Assembly (NCBI RefSeq): GCF_017743865.1
Contig: NZ_JAGHRJ010000001.1
Span: 682,001 to 746,000 of the forward strand
DNA length: 64,000 bases
Source: Labrenzia sp. R4_2
Lineage (GTDB): Bacteria; Pseudomonadota; Alphaproteobacteria; Rhizobiales; Stappiaceae
Direction: 5' to 3'
In this document: positions 23,681 to 31,762 of the stretch, one piece after another
How positions within the stretch are numbered: position 1 is the stretch's first letter
How the letters are laid out: every line of letters starts with the position of its first letter
Notes under the pieces: model-generated
The model's input: only the letters and a program-made list of their open reading frames with translations
What the model was told of the DNA's origin: nothing
The model's database searches: none
Program-made: the position numbers and the translations under genes

Positions 23681-25310
23681 CGAACAACTCCTTGATGGGC
23701 AGTTTGAACCGCTCTTCCTTGCCTTCCGGACACTCCAGCGCCTGTTCGAGCAAGAAACGGGCGCGGATGAACATGCGCCGCGCGTGGGATTTGTCGAACA
23801 CGAACCGCGTGGAGGTGGCAAAGCTGCGCGCAAGGCCGAGGGCGAGGCGGTACTCATAGGTCCGGTCTTTCTGGGACCGGGCGAATTTTGCAGCGACCGA
23901 TTGCAGGTCGCAGGCGACTTTGGCGAGCCGGCGGCGCACCGGAATGTCCTGGATTTGCAGCCGGTAGTTGGAAATCATGAAGACGGAGACGTCCTGAACG
24001 TAATCCATATAGCGGGAGCGGTGCAGGTCGATGAAATGCAGCTTCTTTTCCGCTGGGTCATAGATGACATTGTCGAGATTGAAGTCGCCGTGGATGTGCA
24101 CGGAGAAGGCCGCTTCGAGTTTGTCTTCACGCTCCGCGGCTTCCCGGACAAGTTCGTCGAAACCTTTCAGACGCAGCCCGCCGAAACGTTGCGGCTCGGC
24201 GCGGAATTCCGGATGTACCCGGTAAACTTCCGGCAGGCGCCGGGACAACTGGCGCATGGAGGCCATCACCGCTGGTTCTTCCATGCGGGTGCTGCGCCAC
24301 ACGTCGTTCAGGGTCTTGGCCAGTTTCTTCTGGGCTTCCGCGAGAAGGGCGTCGTTTTCGTTGAGGACCAGCTGCTCAAATGTGTAGCCCGGCAAATGCT
24401 CGATCAAAAGGGCGGCTGATTGGCCGCGTTTCTGATAGGACAGGATCTTGGGGGCCAGTCCCGGATAGATCGCGTGCCAGCTTTTCACGCCCGCCCGTTC
24501 TTCGCGCACCTTGCGCAGTTCCCCATCCTTGAAGACCGCATTGACGGGTTCCCCGTTTTCGCTGCGCGAACGCACGGAAGAGATCGCACTGCCGGACCGG
24601 GTTTCCGCCAAGGGGACCATGTCGACCGGCTCGTCGTCCTTGGTCGATGGCAGGAGGCTTTTCAGCGTGAAATAACGTTCGAACTGGACCGGCTGCCCAA
24701 GATTGACCGACAAGATCGCTTCAGAGATCGATTGGAGCGCGTCGCCGATGCGCCGGATTTCGTTGGCAACCAGCAGGCTGTTCGCAAGATCGGCTGTGTG
24801 CTTGGACTTGCGCATATCCTCGGTCAGTGTGCGGAACACCCGATCGTACAGGTCCTCCATCTTTTCACGGATCTGCCCGATCCGAACCGCGGATTTGCTG
24901 TCAGACCGGGCAAGGGCCGGCTGAATAAGTTTCAGGCTGTCGCGAACCTGCTTGAGAACCTTGGTGTAGGCATCGGCCCGCAGGTAAGCCTTGCGGTCCA
25001 CAGTCTCAGCGTATGTCAGGCTGCGCCGGGCCAGACGGCTGATCAGGTCAAGGTTCTGCGCAATCAGTTCGACATTTCGCAGCAGGTTCTGCTGTTCGGA
25101 AGTGACCTTCTTTTGAGACAGAATTTGCGTGCTGGCTTTGGTCAGCTTTGAAGCGAGATTGTAGGAATACCCTGCGCGCAAAATGACCTTTTGCGCGGCT
25201 GCCTGACTTGGGGACTGGAAGTAGTCCTGCATCCCGGCGAGCTGACCGTCGATTTCCACGCTCAGAAAATAAAGGTTCTCGTCGATCGCGCGGGGGAGTT
25301 TAGCCATCAA
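23673..25310 (-). CDS. PhoU-like domain fused to an APH-type phosphotransferase
   Basis: A 545-aa two-domain protein. Residues about 5-215 are all-helical and carry two PhoU-like motifs: RNVELIAQNLDLISRL (78-93) and ANEIRRIGDALQSISEAIL (182-200), comparable to the ERIGDHATNIAE helix of PhoU. Residues about 255-520 are an aminoglycoside-phosphotransferase-like kinase: hinge LLIEHLPGYTFE (301-312), catalytic loop IHGDFNLDNVIYD (406-418, Asp409, Asn414), metal Asp428 in FIDLHRS. It overlaps the Nudix stop by 11 bp and the ATP-grasp start by 8 bp. The fusion suggests a phosphate- or polyphosphate-responsive small-molecule or protein kinase. The substrate is not known. Confidence 0.8.
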   Translation of the reverse strand: MMAKLPRAIDENLYFLSVEIDGQLAGMQDYFQSPSQAAAQKVILRAGYSYNLASKLTKASTQILSQKKVTSEQQNLLRNVELIAQNLDLISRLARRSLTYAETVDRKAYLRADAYTKVLKQVRDSLKLIQPALARSDSKSAVRIGQIREKMEDLYDRVFRTLTEDMRKSKHTADLANSLLVANEIRRIGDALQSISEAILSVNLGQPVQFERYFTLKSLLPSTKDDEPVDMVPLAETRSGSAISSVRSRSENGEPVNAVFKDGELRKVREERAGVKSWHAIYPGLAPKILSYQKRGQSAALLIEHLPGYTFEQLVLNENDALLAEAQKKLAKTLNDVWRSTRMEEPAVMASMRQLSRRLPEVYRVHPEFRAEPQRFGGLRLKGFDELVREAAEREDKLEAAFSVHIHGDFNLDNVIYDPAEKKLHFIDLHRSRYMDYVQDVSVFMISNYRLQIQDIPVRRRLAKVACDLQSVAAKFARSQKDRTYEYRLALGLARSFATSTRFVFDKSHARRMFIRARFLLEQALECPEGKEERFKLPIKELFVD

Positions 25311-25758
25311 AAACTCCCAGATAGACCGGTGCGGTGGTGGTCAGCGCTGCAGCGTAAGCCGGGCGGAACTCCGCCGCTCTTGAAACCGGAGAGGCCCAGA
25401 TCGTCCCGATCTGAGAAGGGTCGGGATGGGGACCCATGACCGGCATATAGTCGTCAGGAACGTTACACGCGAACAGCAGCTCCAACTGATGCCGCTTCCC
25501 GTCCGCTTTGGTCTTGAAGACTTCGGCAACATGCAAAAGGGGGCCTACGGTCACGGTCGTGCCGACTTCTTCCGCACATTCCCGGATCAATGCTTCTTCT
25601 GCCGTTTCGCCTGGGTCCTGCTTTCCACCTGGCAAGGTCAGACAGGCTGCAGCGCCGAGCTTTTGCTTCACCTGTGCCAAAAGATCTCCGTTTCGAAAGA
25701 TGACGGCCCGGACAGTTGGGCGGATCGGTTCCAGAACCTTGGTCTGTTTCAGTTTCAT
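25300..25758 (-). CDS. Nudix hydrolase
   Basis: A 152-aa single Nudix domain. The box is complete: LPGGKQDPGETAEEALIREC continuing to AEEVGT (G-x5-E-x7-REUxEExGU). The N-terminus PTVRAVIFRNGDLLAQVKQK is the usual first strand. The start chosen is ATG 25758 (MKLKQTKVLEP); the frame is open much further upstream into the divergent gene, but that part is shadow. It is the first gene of the seven-gene minus-strand operon. It would cleave a nucleoside-diphosphate-linked or diphosphorylated compound; the substrate is unknown. Confidence 0.88.
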   Translation of the reverse strand: MKLKQTKVLEPIRPTVRAVIFRNGDLLAQVKQKLGAAACLTLPGGKQDPGETAEEALIRECAEEVGTTVTVGPLLHVAEVFKTKADGKRHQLELLFACNVPDDYMPVMGPHPDPSQIGTIWASPVSRAAEFRPAYAAALTTTAPVYLGVFDG

Positions 25759-25909
25759 GGCGGTGTACAGTGGCTCTGAGAAGGAAACGTGACAGCAATT
25801 CAGAACCGTTGATAACACCGAATCGTTGGGCTGGTCTAAATGGTTCAAGATCCTGTGCCAACACACCGTGATAGACTGATGGGCAGCCTGTCGGTGGAGA
25901 CGCTTTGAG

Positions 25910-26797
25910 ATGACGAAAAACGCTACGGAGTTGTTGCTTCTCTGCGCCGGCGCTGGGGCCAAGGATTGGGACGGCGCAAAAAGGAGACGGCCCCTGCGCA
26001 CCAAGGGAAAACGCCAGGCCCAGAAGATCGGTGCCTGGATGGGCCAGCACGGCTTGCGGCCTCTAAAAACGCTCACGACAACCGATGAACGTGCCATGGC
26101 GACCGCGCAAAAAGCGCTGAAGGCTGGCGGCTGGTCCGCGCAGGGTGTGGTTCAATCACCGGATCTCACGAAAGGCGTCATTCCTGCGATTGCCGATGAA
26201 GACCGTGTGTTGCTGGTTGCACCCAAAAAGACGGTCGCAGATCTGCTCAGCTCTCTTGGGGTTCAAGAAAATTTGTCTCTGGGCGTTCTTGTTCGCCTAG
26301 AGAAAACTCCCACGGGCACCAAAATCCGGGAGGTCATCGACCCGCAGGATTTGCCGGATCTCTTTCCCTATCCTGGCCCGGATGGTCCTGAGCGCCGGGA
26401 GCGGCCAGCCTATTATTACAACCAGTCTGCCGTTATTCCCTTCCGCCACAGGCCGGAGGGCAAGGAAGTCCTGATAACAGGTTCATCGAGTGGACGGCAT
26501 TGGGTCGTTCCGAAAGGCATCGTTGATCCGGGCCTAAGTCCCGCGGAGTCGGCCAGAGTGGAAGCCCGGGAAGAGGCCGGTGTCGAGGGCAACGTCGGCG
26601 CTGGTCCCCTTGGAACCTTCACTTACGAAAAGTGGGGGGCGGTGTGCGAGGTTGAGGTCTATGCGATGGAAGTTACCCGTATCCTGCCAGCAGATGCTTG
26701 GGAGGAAAGCCACCGGCAGCGCACATGGGTGCCGGCCGAGACGGCCGCAGCCATGTTGTATCAGAAGGCCTTCGGTCCGCTCATCGCGCAGCTCTGA
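25910..26797 (+). CDS. Nudix hydrolase with degenerate SixA-like N-terminal domain
   Basis: A 295-aa fusion divergent from the phospho-cassette operon. Residues 1-130 follow the SixA/histidine phosphatase pattern (RPLRTKGKRQAQKIGAWMG, TLTTTDERAMATAQKAL), but the catalytic RHG is replaced by CAG (LLLLCAGAGAKDWDG). The second His motif VGHN is replaced by VAPKK (LLVAPKKTVADLL), so phosphatase activity should be lost. Residues about 165-295 form a diphosphoinositol-phosphohydrolase-like Nudix domain with box PKGIVDPGLSPAESARVEAR continuing to EEAGVEG. An intact fusion of this kind would pair a phosphatase with a pyrophosphohydrolase. Here the first domain is probably regulatory. Confidence 0.85.
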   Translation: MTKNATELLLLCAGAGAKDWDGAKRRRPLRTKGKRQAQKIGAWMGQHGLRPLKTLTTTDERAMATAQKALKAGGWSAQGVVQSPDLTKGVIPAIADEDRVLLVAPKKTVADLLSSLGVQENLSLGVLVRLEKTPTGTKIREVIDPQDLPDLFPYPGPDGPERRERPAYYYNQSAVIPFRHRPEGKEVLITGSSSGRHWVVPKGIVDPGLSPAESARVEAREEAGVEGNVGAGPLGTFTYEKWGAVCEVEVYAMEVTRILPADAWEESHRQRTWVPAETAAAMLYQKAFGPLIAQL

Positions 26798-26895
26798 TTT
26801 GTCAGCCTGCTTCCTTGGCCGCGTTTTGATAGGCCTCTCGTAACTCCCAATTCGGGTTCTGCCGATGTCGTTACGCCTCACACCTGCGCAATGCT

Positions 26896-26948
26896 GTCCC
26901 GGTCTTGAGCCGGGACCACTGTCTTCAGTCCCCGGCTCAGGGCCGGGG
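26896..26948. repeat. Dispersed GC-rich palindromic repeat, copy 1
   Basis: Two adjacent inverted repeats: GTCCCGG..CCGGGAC (26896-26916) and CCCCGGC..GCCGGGG (26930-26948). The first is shared with 33269-33289. It is an intergenic element of the kind common in alphaproteobacteria, and may also act as a transcription stop. Confidence 0.6.
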
Positions 26949-26982
26949 CGGCAGCGGATGAGGGTCTGGGATCTGGACCAGA

Positions 26983-27972
26983 TCAGGTGAGGTCCGAGCA
27001 AATCCGCTGTTTGGCGTCGCGGTATTCCTGTTCGATCCGGTCGACAACCTTGCTGGCCTGCACAATGGACTTGAGCGCTCCGATGCCCTGACCCGCGCCC
27101 CAGATTTCCTTCCAGGCCTTGGCCTTGGAAGACCCGGAGCTGAAATTCATTGATGAGGGATCGGCAGACGGCAAGTTGGCCGGATCGAGACCGGCACGGG
27201 AAATCGATGCCGCAAGGTAGTTGCCGGACACACCGGTAAAGAGCGACGATGTGACAATATCTTCCGCGCCGCTTTCGACCAGCATTTGCTTGTATTCGGC
27301 CTGCGCGTTGGCTTCCTCGGTCGCGATAAAGGCGGACCCGATATATCCGAGATCCGCGCCAAGCGTCCGGGCGGCCAGCAGTGCTTCGCCCGTGCTGATG
27401 GAGCCGGACAGAAGCAGCGGTCCGTCAAACCACTCGCGGATCTCGCGGATAAGCGCAAACGGGGATTGCTGGCCCGCGTGCCCACCGGCCCCGGCTGCCA
27501 CCGCGATAAGGCCATCGGCGCCTTTCTGGATCGCTTTCTTGGCGAAGGTGTTGTTGATGATGTCGTGCAATGTGATCCCGCCGCAGGAATGCGCCGCTTC
27601 GTTGACCTCAACCCGCGCCCCGAGCGACGTAATCCAGATCGGCACCTTCCAGCGGGCGCAGATTTCCAGATCGCGCTCCAGACGTCCGTTGGAGCGGTGC
27701 ACAATCTGGTTCACAGCGAAGGGGGCTGCCGGCGTGTCGGGGTTCGCCTGATTGTAGCGGTCGAGTTCCTCGGTGATCTGCTTGAGCCAGATCTCCAGCA
27801 TGATCGGCTCGCCATCCTTCTCACGGGCATTGAGTGCCGGAAAGCTGCCGACAATCCCGGCTTTGCACTGGGCAATCACGAGGTCCGGACCGGAGACGAT
27901 GAAGAGTGGGGCGGCCACTGCCGGAAGACGCAAACCTTGCAAGGCTTTCGGAAGGGTTTTGGATTTCAACAT
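26983..27972 (-). CDS. Nitronate monooxygenase / 2-nitropropane dioxygenase family
   Basis: A 329-aa FMN-dependent TIM-barrel enzyme that oxidises alkyl nitronates (for example propionate-3-nitronate) to carbonyl compounds and nitrite. Family signatures are APLFIVSGPDLVIAQCKAG at the N-terminus, WITSLGARVEVNEAAHSCGG, GLIAVAAGAGGHAGQQSPFA (flavin phosphate loop) and LLLSGSISTGEALLAARTLG. Length is normal. It is divergent from the ABC transporter genes across a 283-bp promoter region. Members of this family are often placed beside fatty-acid or dicarboxylate catabolic genes, but a role in that pathway is not shown. Confidence 0.9.
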   Translation of the reverse strand: MLKSKTLPKALQGLRLPAVAAPLFIVSGPDLVIAQCKAGIVGSFPALNAREKDGEPIMLEIWLKQITEELDRYNQANPDTPAAPFAVNQIVHRSNGRLERDLEICARWKVPIWITSLGARVEVNEAAHSCGGITLHDIINNTFAKKAIQKGADGLIAVAAGAGGHAGQQSPFALIREIREWFDGPLLLSGSISTGEALLAARTLGADLGYIGSAFIATEEANAQAEYKQMLVESGAEDIVTSSLFTGVSGNYLAASISRAGLDPANLPSADPSSMNFSSGSSKAKAWKEIWGAGQGIGALKSIVQASKVVDRIEQEYRDAKQRICSDLT

Positions 27973-28093
27973 GCTTGGGTGTCACCTCGGTAGGACGGTT
28001 CTGCGACCGCTGATTTCGCTTTGCGTGAAGGCCATCATCACACCAAGGACGGACTGAAACTGTCCGCGCATGAGGCCTTCCGTATTGGTCATT

Positions 28094-28119
28094 ATTCCAC
28101 ATGTCAGAATATAATTCTG
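28094..28119. promoter_or_regulatory. Candidate IclR-type operator upstream of the liv operon
   Basis: ATTCCACATGTCAGAAT (28094-28110) shares its ATTCCACAT half exactly with 33406-33414 and resembles the perfect palindrome at 41610-41626. Overlapping it is a second perfect inverted repeat, CAGAAT-ATA-ATTCTG (28105-28119). Confidence 0.5.
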
Positions 28120-28127
28120 CAATTTTC

Positions 28128-28157
28128 TTGACAAGGCACAAGAATTCAATTTGCAAT
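28128..28157 (+). promoter_or_regulatory. Candidate promoter of the liv operon
   Basis: TTGACA at 28128-28133 is a perfect -35. The best -10 after 17-18 bp is TTGCAA/TGCAAT, which is weak and consistent with an activated promoter. The operator motif lies just upstream. Confidence 0.45.
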
Positions 28158-28255
28158 AGTCTCTGAGTATAAATCAGCTTTTGCGTGCAATGCAGCAAAT
28201 TGTCTGGCCTTCAAAACAGGGAAAACCCGGGAGACGGCCGCTCAGGGAGGAAAAC

Positions 28256-29488
28256 ATGAACTATCTGAAGTCACTTGTGGCGGCCGCAGTGCTGGCCACT
28301 TGCTCAATAAGCGTATCCAGCGCCGACACCTTGAAGATCGGCTATATCGACCCGCTTTCGGGCCATTTCGCCCTGGCCGGAGACACGGGATTGAAACACT
28401 TCCGCTATGCCGCGGACCGGATCAACGAGGCCGGCGGTGCGGGCGGAATGACGGTCGAGATCGTACCGTTCGACAACAAGGTCAATCCGAAGGAAAGCCT
28501 GGTGCAGCTGCAAAAGGCGATTGACCAGGGCATCCGCTATATTGTTCAGGGCAACGGCTCTTCCGTCGCCTCGGCACTGATCGACGCGATCAACAAGCAC
28601 AACAAACGCAATCCGGGCGAAGAGGTTCTGTTCCTGAACTATGCTGCCGTCGACCCGGCTTTCACCAACGACCGCTGCAGTTTCTGGCATTTCCGTTTTG
28701 ATGCGGACGCGGATATGAAAATGGCGGCGATGACTGACTGGCTCGCAAAACAGGATGACATCAAGAAGGTTTACATTCTCGGGCAGGACTATTCCTTCGG
28801 TAAGGCGGTCGCCAATGCTGCCGTGACGATGATTGCCGAAAAACGGCCGGACATCGAAATCGTCGGCAACGAACTGCACCCGCTTGGCAAGGTGAAGGAC
28901 TTCACGCCGTACGTTCAAAAGATGATGACCTCGGACGCCGATGCGGTGATCACCGGCAACTGGGGGCAGGACATGACGCTCCTCATCAAGGCAGCGTCCG
29001 CGGCCGGTCACAATGTGCCGTATCTGACCTATTACGGCGGCGGGCTTGGAGCCGTGGCAACCATGGGCGAGGGCGCCATTGGTCTCGTCAAGCAGATCAC
29101 CGAGTTCCATCAGAACATCGACACCAGCGAAGAGCAGGTTGCCAATATGGACCGCTTTCAGGAGCGCTACGGCACCGATTACTATTATCAGCGGGTGTTC
29201 ACGCTGATGGAGATGTTCGACAAGGCGGTTGATGAAGTGGGCGAGAACGATCCGGTGAAGGTGGCCTTTGCCCTAGCCGGAATGGAGCATGAAACGCCCT
29301 ATGGCCCGGTCTCCATGCGCGAGGACAATCACCAGCTGATCCAGCCGCTGTTCATCTCCACTTTCTCCGATGATGTGTCGCGGACGCTGGAGGGCACAGC
29401 CTTCGGGTTTACAACCGATCCGGATGGGAACATCAACGGCGATGCGACCCGCACCGCAACCACCTGCCAGATGGAACGGCCGAGCTGA
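28256..29488 (+). CDS. ABC transporter substrate-binding protein (branched-chain amino acid/organic acid type)
   Basis: A 410-aa periplasmic binding protein (type I fold, LivK class). The signal peptide is MNYLKSLVAAAVLATCSISV with cleavage near VSSA. The mature start TLKIGYIDPLSGHFALAG is typical of the family, followed by VEIVPFDNKVNPKESLVQLQ and VYILGQDYSFGKAVANAAV. The ATG at 28256 has a perfect AGGGAGGAAAA ribosome site; the frame runs 25 codons further upstream without support. It is the first gene of a five-gene transport operon. With a pim-type operon downstream the likely ligand is an organic or dicarboxylic acid rather than leucine; this is inference. Confidence 0.92.
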   Translation: MNYLKSLVAAAVLATCSISVSSADTLKIGYIDPLSGHFALAGDTGLKHFRYAADRINEAGGAGGMTVEIVPFDNKVNPKESLVQLQKAIDQGIRYIVQGNGSSVASALIDAINKHNKRNPGEEVLFLNYAAVDPAFTNDRCSFWHFRFDADADMKMAAMTDWLAKQDDIKKVYILGQDYSFGKAVANAAVTMIAEKRPDIEIVGNELHPLGKVKDFTPYVQKMMTSDADAVITGNWGQDMTLLIKAASAAGHNVPYLTYYGGGLGAVATMGEGAIGLVKQITEFHQNIDTSEEQVANMDRFQERYGTDYYYQRVFTLMEMFDKAVDEVGENDPVKVAFALAGMEHETPYGPVSMREDNHQLIQPLFISTFSDDVSRTLEGTAFGFTTDPDGNINGDATRTATTCQMERPS

Positions 29489-29523
29489 TATCAGTCGGCT
29501 TCAGCTTTCATCCATTTATTGAC

Positions 29524-29552
29524 GCCGTGCGCTTTCAATTAATGCGCGCGGC
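29524..29552 (+). terminator. Intra-operon hairpin after the binding-protein gene
   Basis: GCCGTGCGC (29524-29532) and GCGCGCGGC (29544-29552) pair over nine bases with one G-U. It has no T run, so it is more likely an mRNA-stabilising or attenuating hairpin than a full terminator. Confidence 0.5.
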
Positions 29553-29570
29553 CTTCAAGGCAGGACATTC

Positions 29571-30503
29571 ATGGAAACATTCTTTTTCTCTCTGCTGAAC
29601 GGGGTAATTTACGGGCTTTTGCTGTTCATGCTCTCCAGCGGCCTGACCCTCATTTTCAGCATGATGGGCGTGCTCAATTTCGCACATGCCAGCTTCTACA
29701 TGCTGGGCGCGTATTTCGCCTATACGATCGGCTCGGTCACCGGTTTCTGGATTGCACTGTTCCTGGCGCCGATCCTGGTGGGGCTGGCAGGGGCCGGTGT
29801 TGAGCGCTGGGGCTTGCGCAAGGTCCATACGAATGGGCACCTGGCCGAGCTTTTGTTCACATTCGGTCTGGCCTATCTGATCGACGAACTCGTCAAGATC
29901 ATCTGGGGCAAAATCCCGGTTCCATATGAAATCCCAGCTGCGCTCGATTTTCCGCTTTTCACGCTGTTTGGCGCACAATATCCGGCCTACCGCATTTTCA
30001 TGCTGGTTGTGTCGATCGCGATGCTGGCCGGGCTGTGGTTCCTTTTGAAACGCACCCGCGCAGGACTCATCATCCAGGCAGCGCTAACCCATCCGCATAT
30101 GGTCGGGCACCTCGGCCACAATGTGCCGCGTGTCTTCATGATTGTGTTTGGCTTCGGCTGTGCGCTCGCCGGGCTTGCCGGTGTGATTGGAGGCAACTAC
30201 CTCGTTACGGAGCCGGCGATGGCTCTATCCATCGGACCGATCGTCTTCGTTGTGGTCGTGGTTGGTGGCATGGGCAGCCTAGAAGGCGCGTTTATCGCCT
30301 CGCTTCTGATTGGTCTTCTTCAGACCTTTGCAATTTCCATCGATACGACCTTCGCTGAAATCTTTGCCTTTACGGGGCTGAGCCCACTGAGCGATCTGGG
30401 CCGGATCTCGATTGCCTCGCTGGCCCCGATGCTGCCGTTCCTGTTGCTGGTTCTGGTCCTGATGATCCGCCCGCGCGGTTTGATGGGGGAGCGTGAAATT
30501 TGA
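29571..30503 (+). CDS. ABC transporter permease, LivH family
   Basis: A 310-aa inner-membrane permease with about eight hydrophobic segments. It begins METFFFSLLNGVIYGLLLF. Family signatures are SGLTLIFSMMGVLNFAHASF (LivH first motif) and VVVVVGGMGSLEGAFIASLL (EAA-like cytoplasmic loop for contact with the ATPase). It pairs with LivM to form the channel. Length is normal. It follows the binding-protein gene by 82 bp with a hairpin between, and its stop overlaps the next start. Confidence 0.93.
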   Translation: METFFFSLLNGVIYGLLLFMLSSGLTLIFSMMGVLNFAHASFYMLGAYFAYTIGSVTGFWIALFLAPILVGLAGAGVERWGLRKVHTNGHLAELLFTFGLAYLIDELVKIIWGKIPVPYEIPAALDFPLFTLFGAQYPAYRIFMLVVSIAMLAGLWFLLKRTRAGLIIQAALTHPHMVGHLGHNVPRVFMIVFGFGCALAGLAGVIGGNYLVTEPAMALSIGPIVFVVVVVGGMGSLEGAFIASLLIGLLQTFAISIDTTFAEIFAFTGLSPLSDLGRISIASLAPMLPFLLLVLVLMIRPRGLMGEREI

Positions 30504-31762
30504 CCGACACACTGTCCATATCCCTCGCGCCATCACAGTCGGAGAAATTCCGAACGCGTGTGTTGCCGTTCCTGATCATGGCCGCCGTTCTGGTGGTGAT
30601 CCCGCTCACGGGGCCGTCGCGCACCACCTATTCGCTCTTGAACGCAATTGGCATCAACATGGTGTTTGCCCTGTCCTACAACATGCTGCTTGGCCGCGCG
30701 GGGCTGTTGTCCTTTGGCCATGCGGTCTATTTCGGCCTCGGTGGGTATGCGGCGATGCATGCCATGCAGGCGATTGAAACCGGGACCGGCCTTTGGAGCA
30801 TTTTCCCGGTCTTTGCCTTGCCGCTGGTCGGATTTGCGGGCGGCGCCCTTGCCGGGGCTGTCATCGGCTGGCCTTCGTGCCGGCGTGCCGGAATTCCATT
30901 CGCAATGATCTCGCTTGGCCTTGCCGAATTGGTGGCGGCTGCCGGCTTCATGTTCACCAGCCTCTTTGGCGGCGAGGAGGGCGTCTCCGGTGACCGCATG
31001 AACGGGCCGGAACTGTTCGGTCTCAGTCTTGGCCCGATCAACGAGGTCTACTGGTTCATTGCCGCCTGGACGCTGATTGGAACCGTTGCGATGTTTGCCT
31101 TCACCCGCACGCCGTTGGGCAAGATGGGTGAGGCGGTGCGCGACAATCCGGAGCGGGTGGAGTTTGTCGGCTATGATCCGCAGCGAGTGCGCTATCTGAT
31201 TTTCATCTTTGCCGGCGGATTTGCAGGCCTTGCGGGCGGCATGGCTGCGGTAAATTACGAGATCTTCACCCCTGAGACCCTGTCGGTGATCCCGTCCGGA
31301 TTTGTTTTGCTGATGGCGTATGTCGGGGGCATCCGTTACTTCGCGGGACCGATGCTGGGCGCGGTTCTGCTTACCTACATGCAATCCAACCTCTCCGACT
31401 TTACCGAAGCCTGGCTTTTGTATCTCGGGCTCTTGTTCATGATGATCGTCATGTTTGCGCCATCCGGTCTTGCCGGGGTCCTGGTCTCTATCTCGCAAGG
31501 GCTGCAGAGCCCGGATCGCAGGGACATCCTTGGGCGCTGGGCGCGCTATGCGGCCGGAGCTCTGCTCGCCTTTACCGGCATTGTGATCACTATCGAGGTT
31601 GCGGTCAGGGAATCTAGTGGCTTCGGCGAGGTGTTTGAGCCCTTCGGCTTTGCTCTTGCGCCGGACAATCCCGTGACCTGGCTGCTTGCGCTTGGTCTGG
31701 TCGGAGCAGGGGGCTGGGTGATGCGGTCAAGCGGATCAGACAAAGAGGAGGCCTCGTCATGA
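30500..31762 (+). CDS. ABC transporter permease, LivM family
   Basis: A 420-aa second permease subunit. Key stretches are NMVFALSYNMLLGRAGLLSF with GHAVYFGLGGYAAMHAM (LivM signature) and the conserved ATPase-contact region SGFVLLMAYVGGIRYFAGPM. The start is probably TTG 30500 (TTGA overlap with the livH stop). The C-terminal 70 residues (from about 350) form an additional pair of membrane helices (ALLAFTGIVITIEVAV and VTWLLALGLVGAGGWVM) beyond the minimal LivM core. The stop overlaps the start of the ATPase gene (ATGA). Confidence 0.92.
   Translation: MTDTLSISLAPSQSEKFRTRVLPFLIMAAVLVVIPLTGPSRTTYSLLNAIGINMVFALSYNMLLGRAGLLSFGHAVYFGLGGYAAMHAMQAIETGTGLWSIFPVFALPLVGFAGGALAGAVIGWPSCRRAGIPFAMISLGLAELVAAAGFMFTSLFGGEEGVSGDRMNGPELFGLSLGPINEVYWFIAAWTLIGTVAMFAFTRTPLGKMGEAVRDNPERVEFVGYDPQRVRYLIFIFAGGFAGLAGGMAAVNYEIFTPETLSVIPSGFVLLMAYVGGIRYFAGPMLGAVLLTYMQSNLSDFTEAWLLYLGLLFMMIVMFAPSGLAGVLVSISQGLQSPDRRDILGRWARYAAGALLAFTGIVITIEVAVRESSGFGEVFEPFGFALAPDNPVTWLLALGLVGAGGWVMRSSGSDKEEASS

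Noticed and set aside
25781-25810. A CTGTCAC half resembling a PHO box upstream of the Nudix gene, tempting because of the PhoU-like protein in the operon.
   Set aside because: Only one of the two required 7-bp repeats matches; the other half does not fit the consensus.
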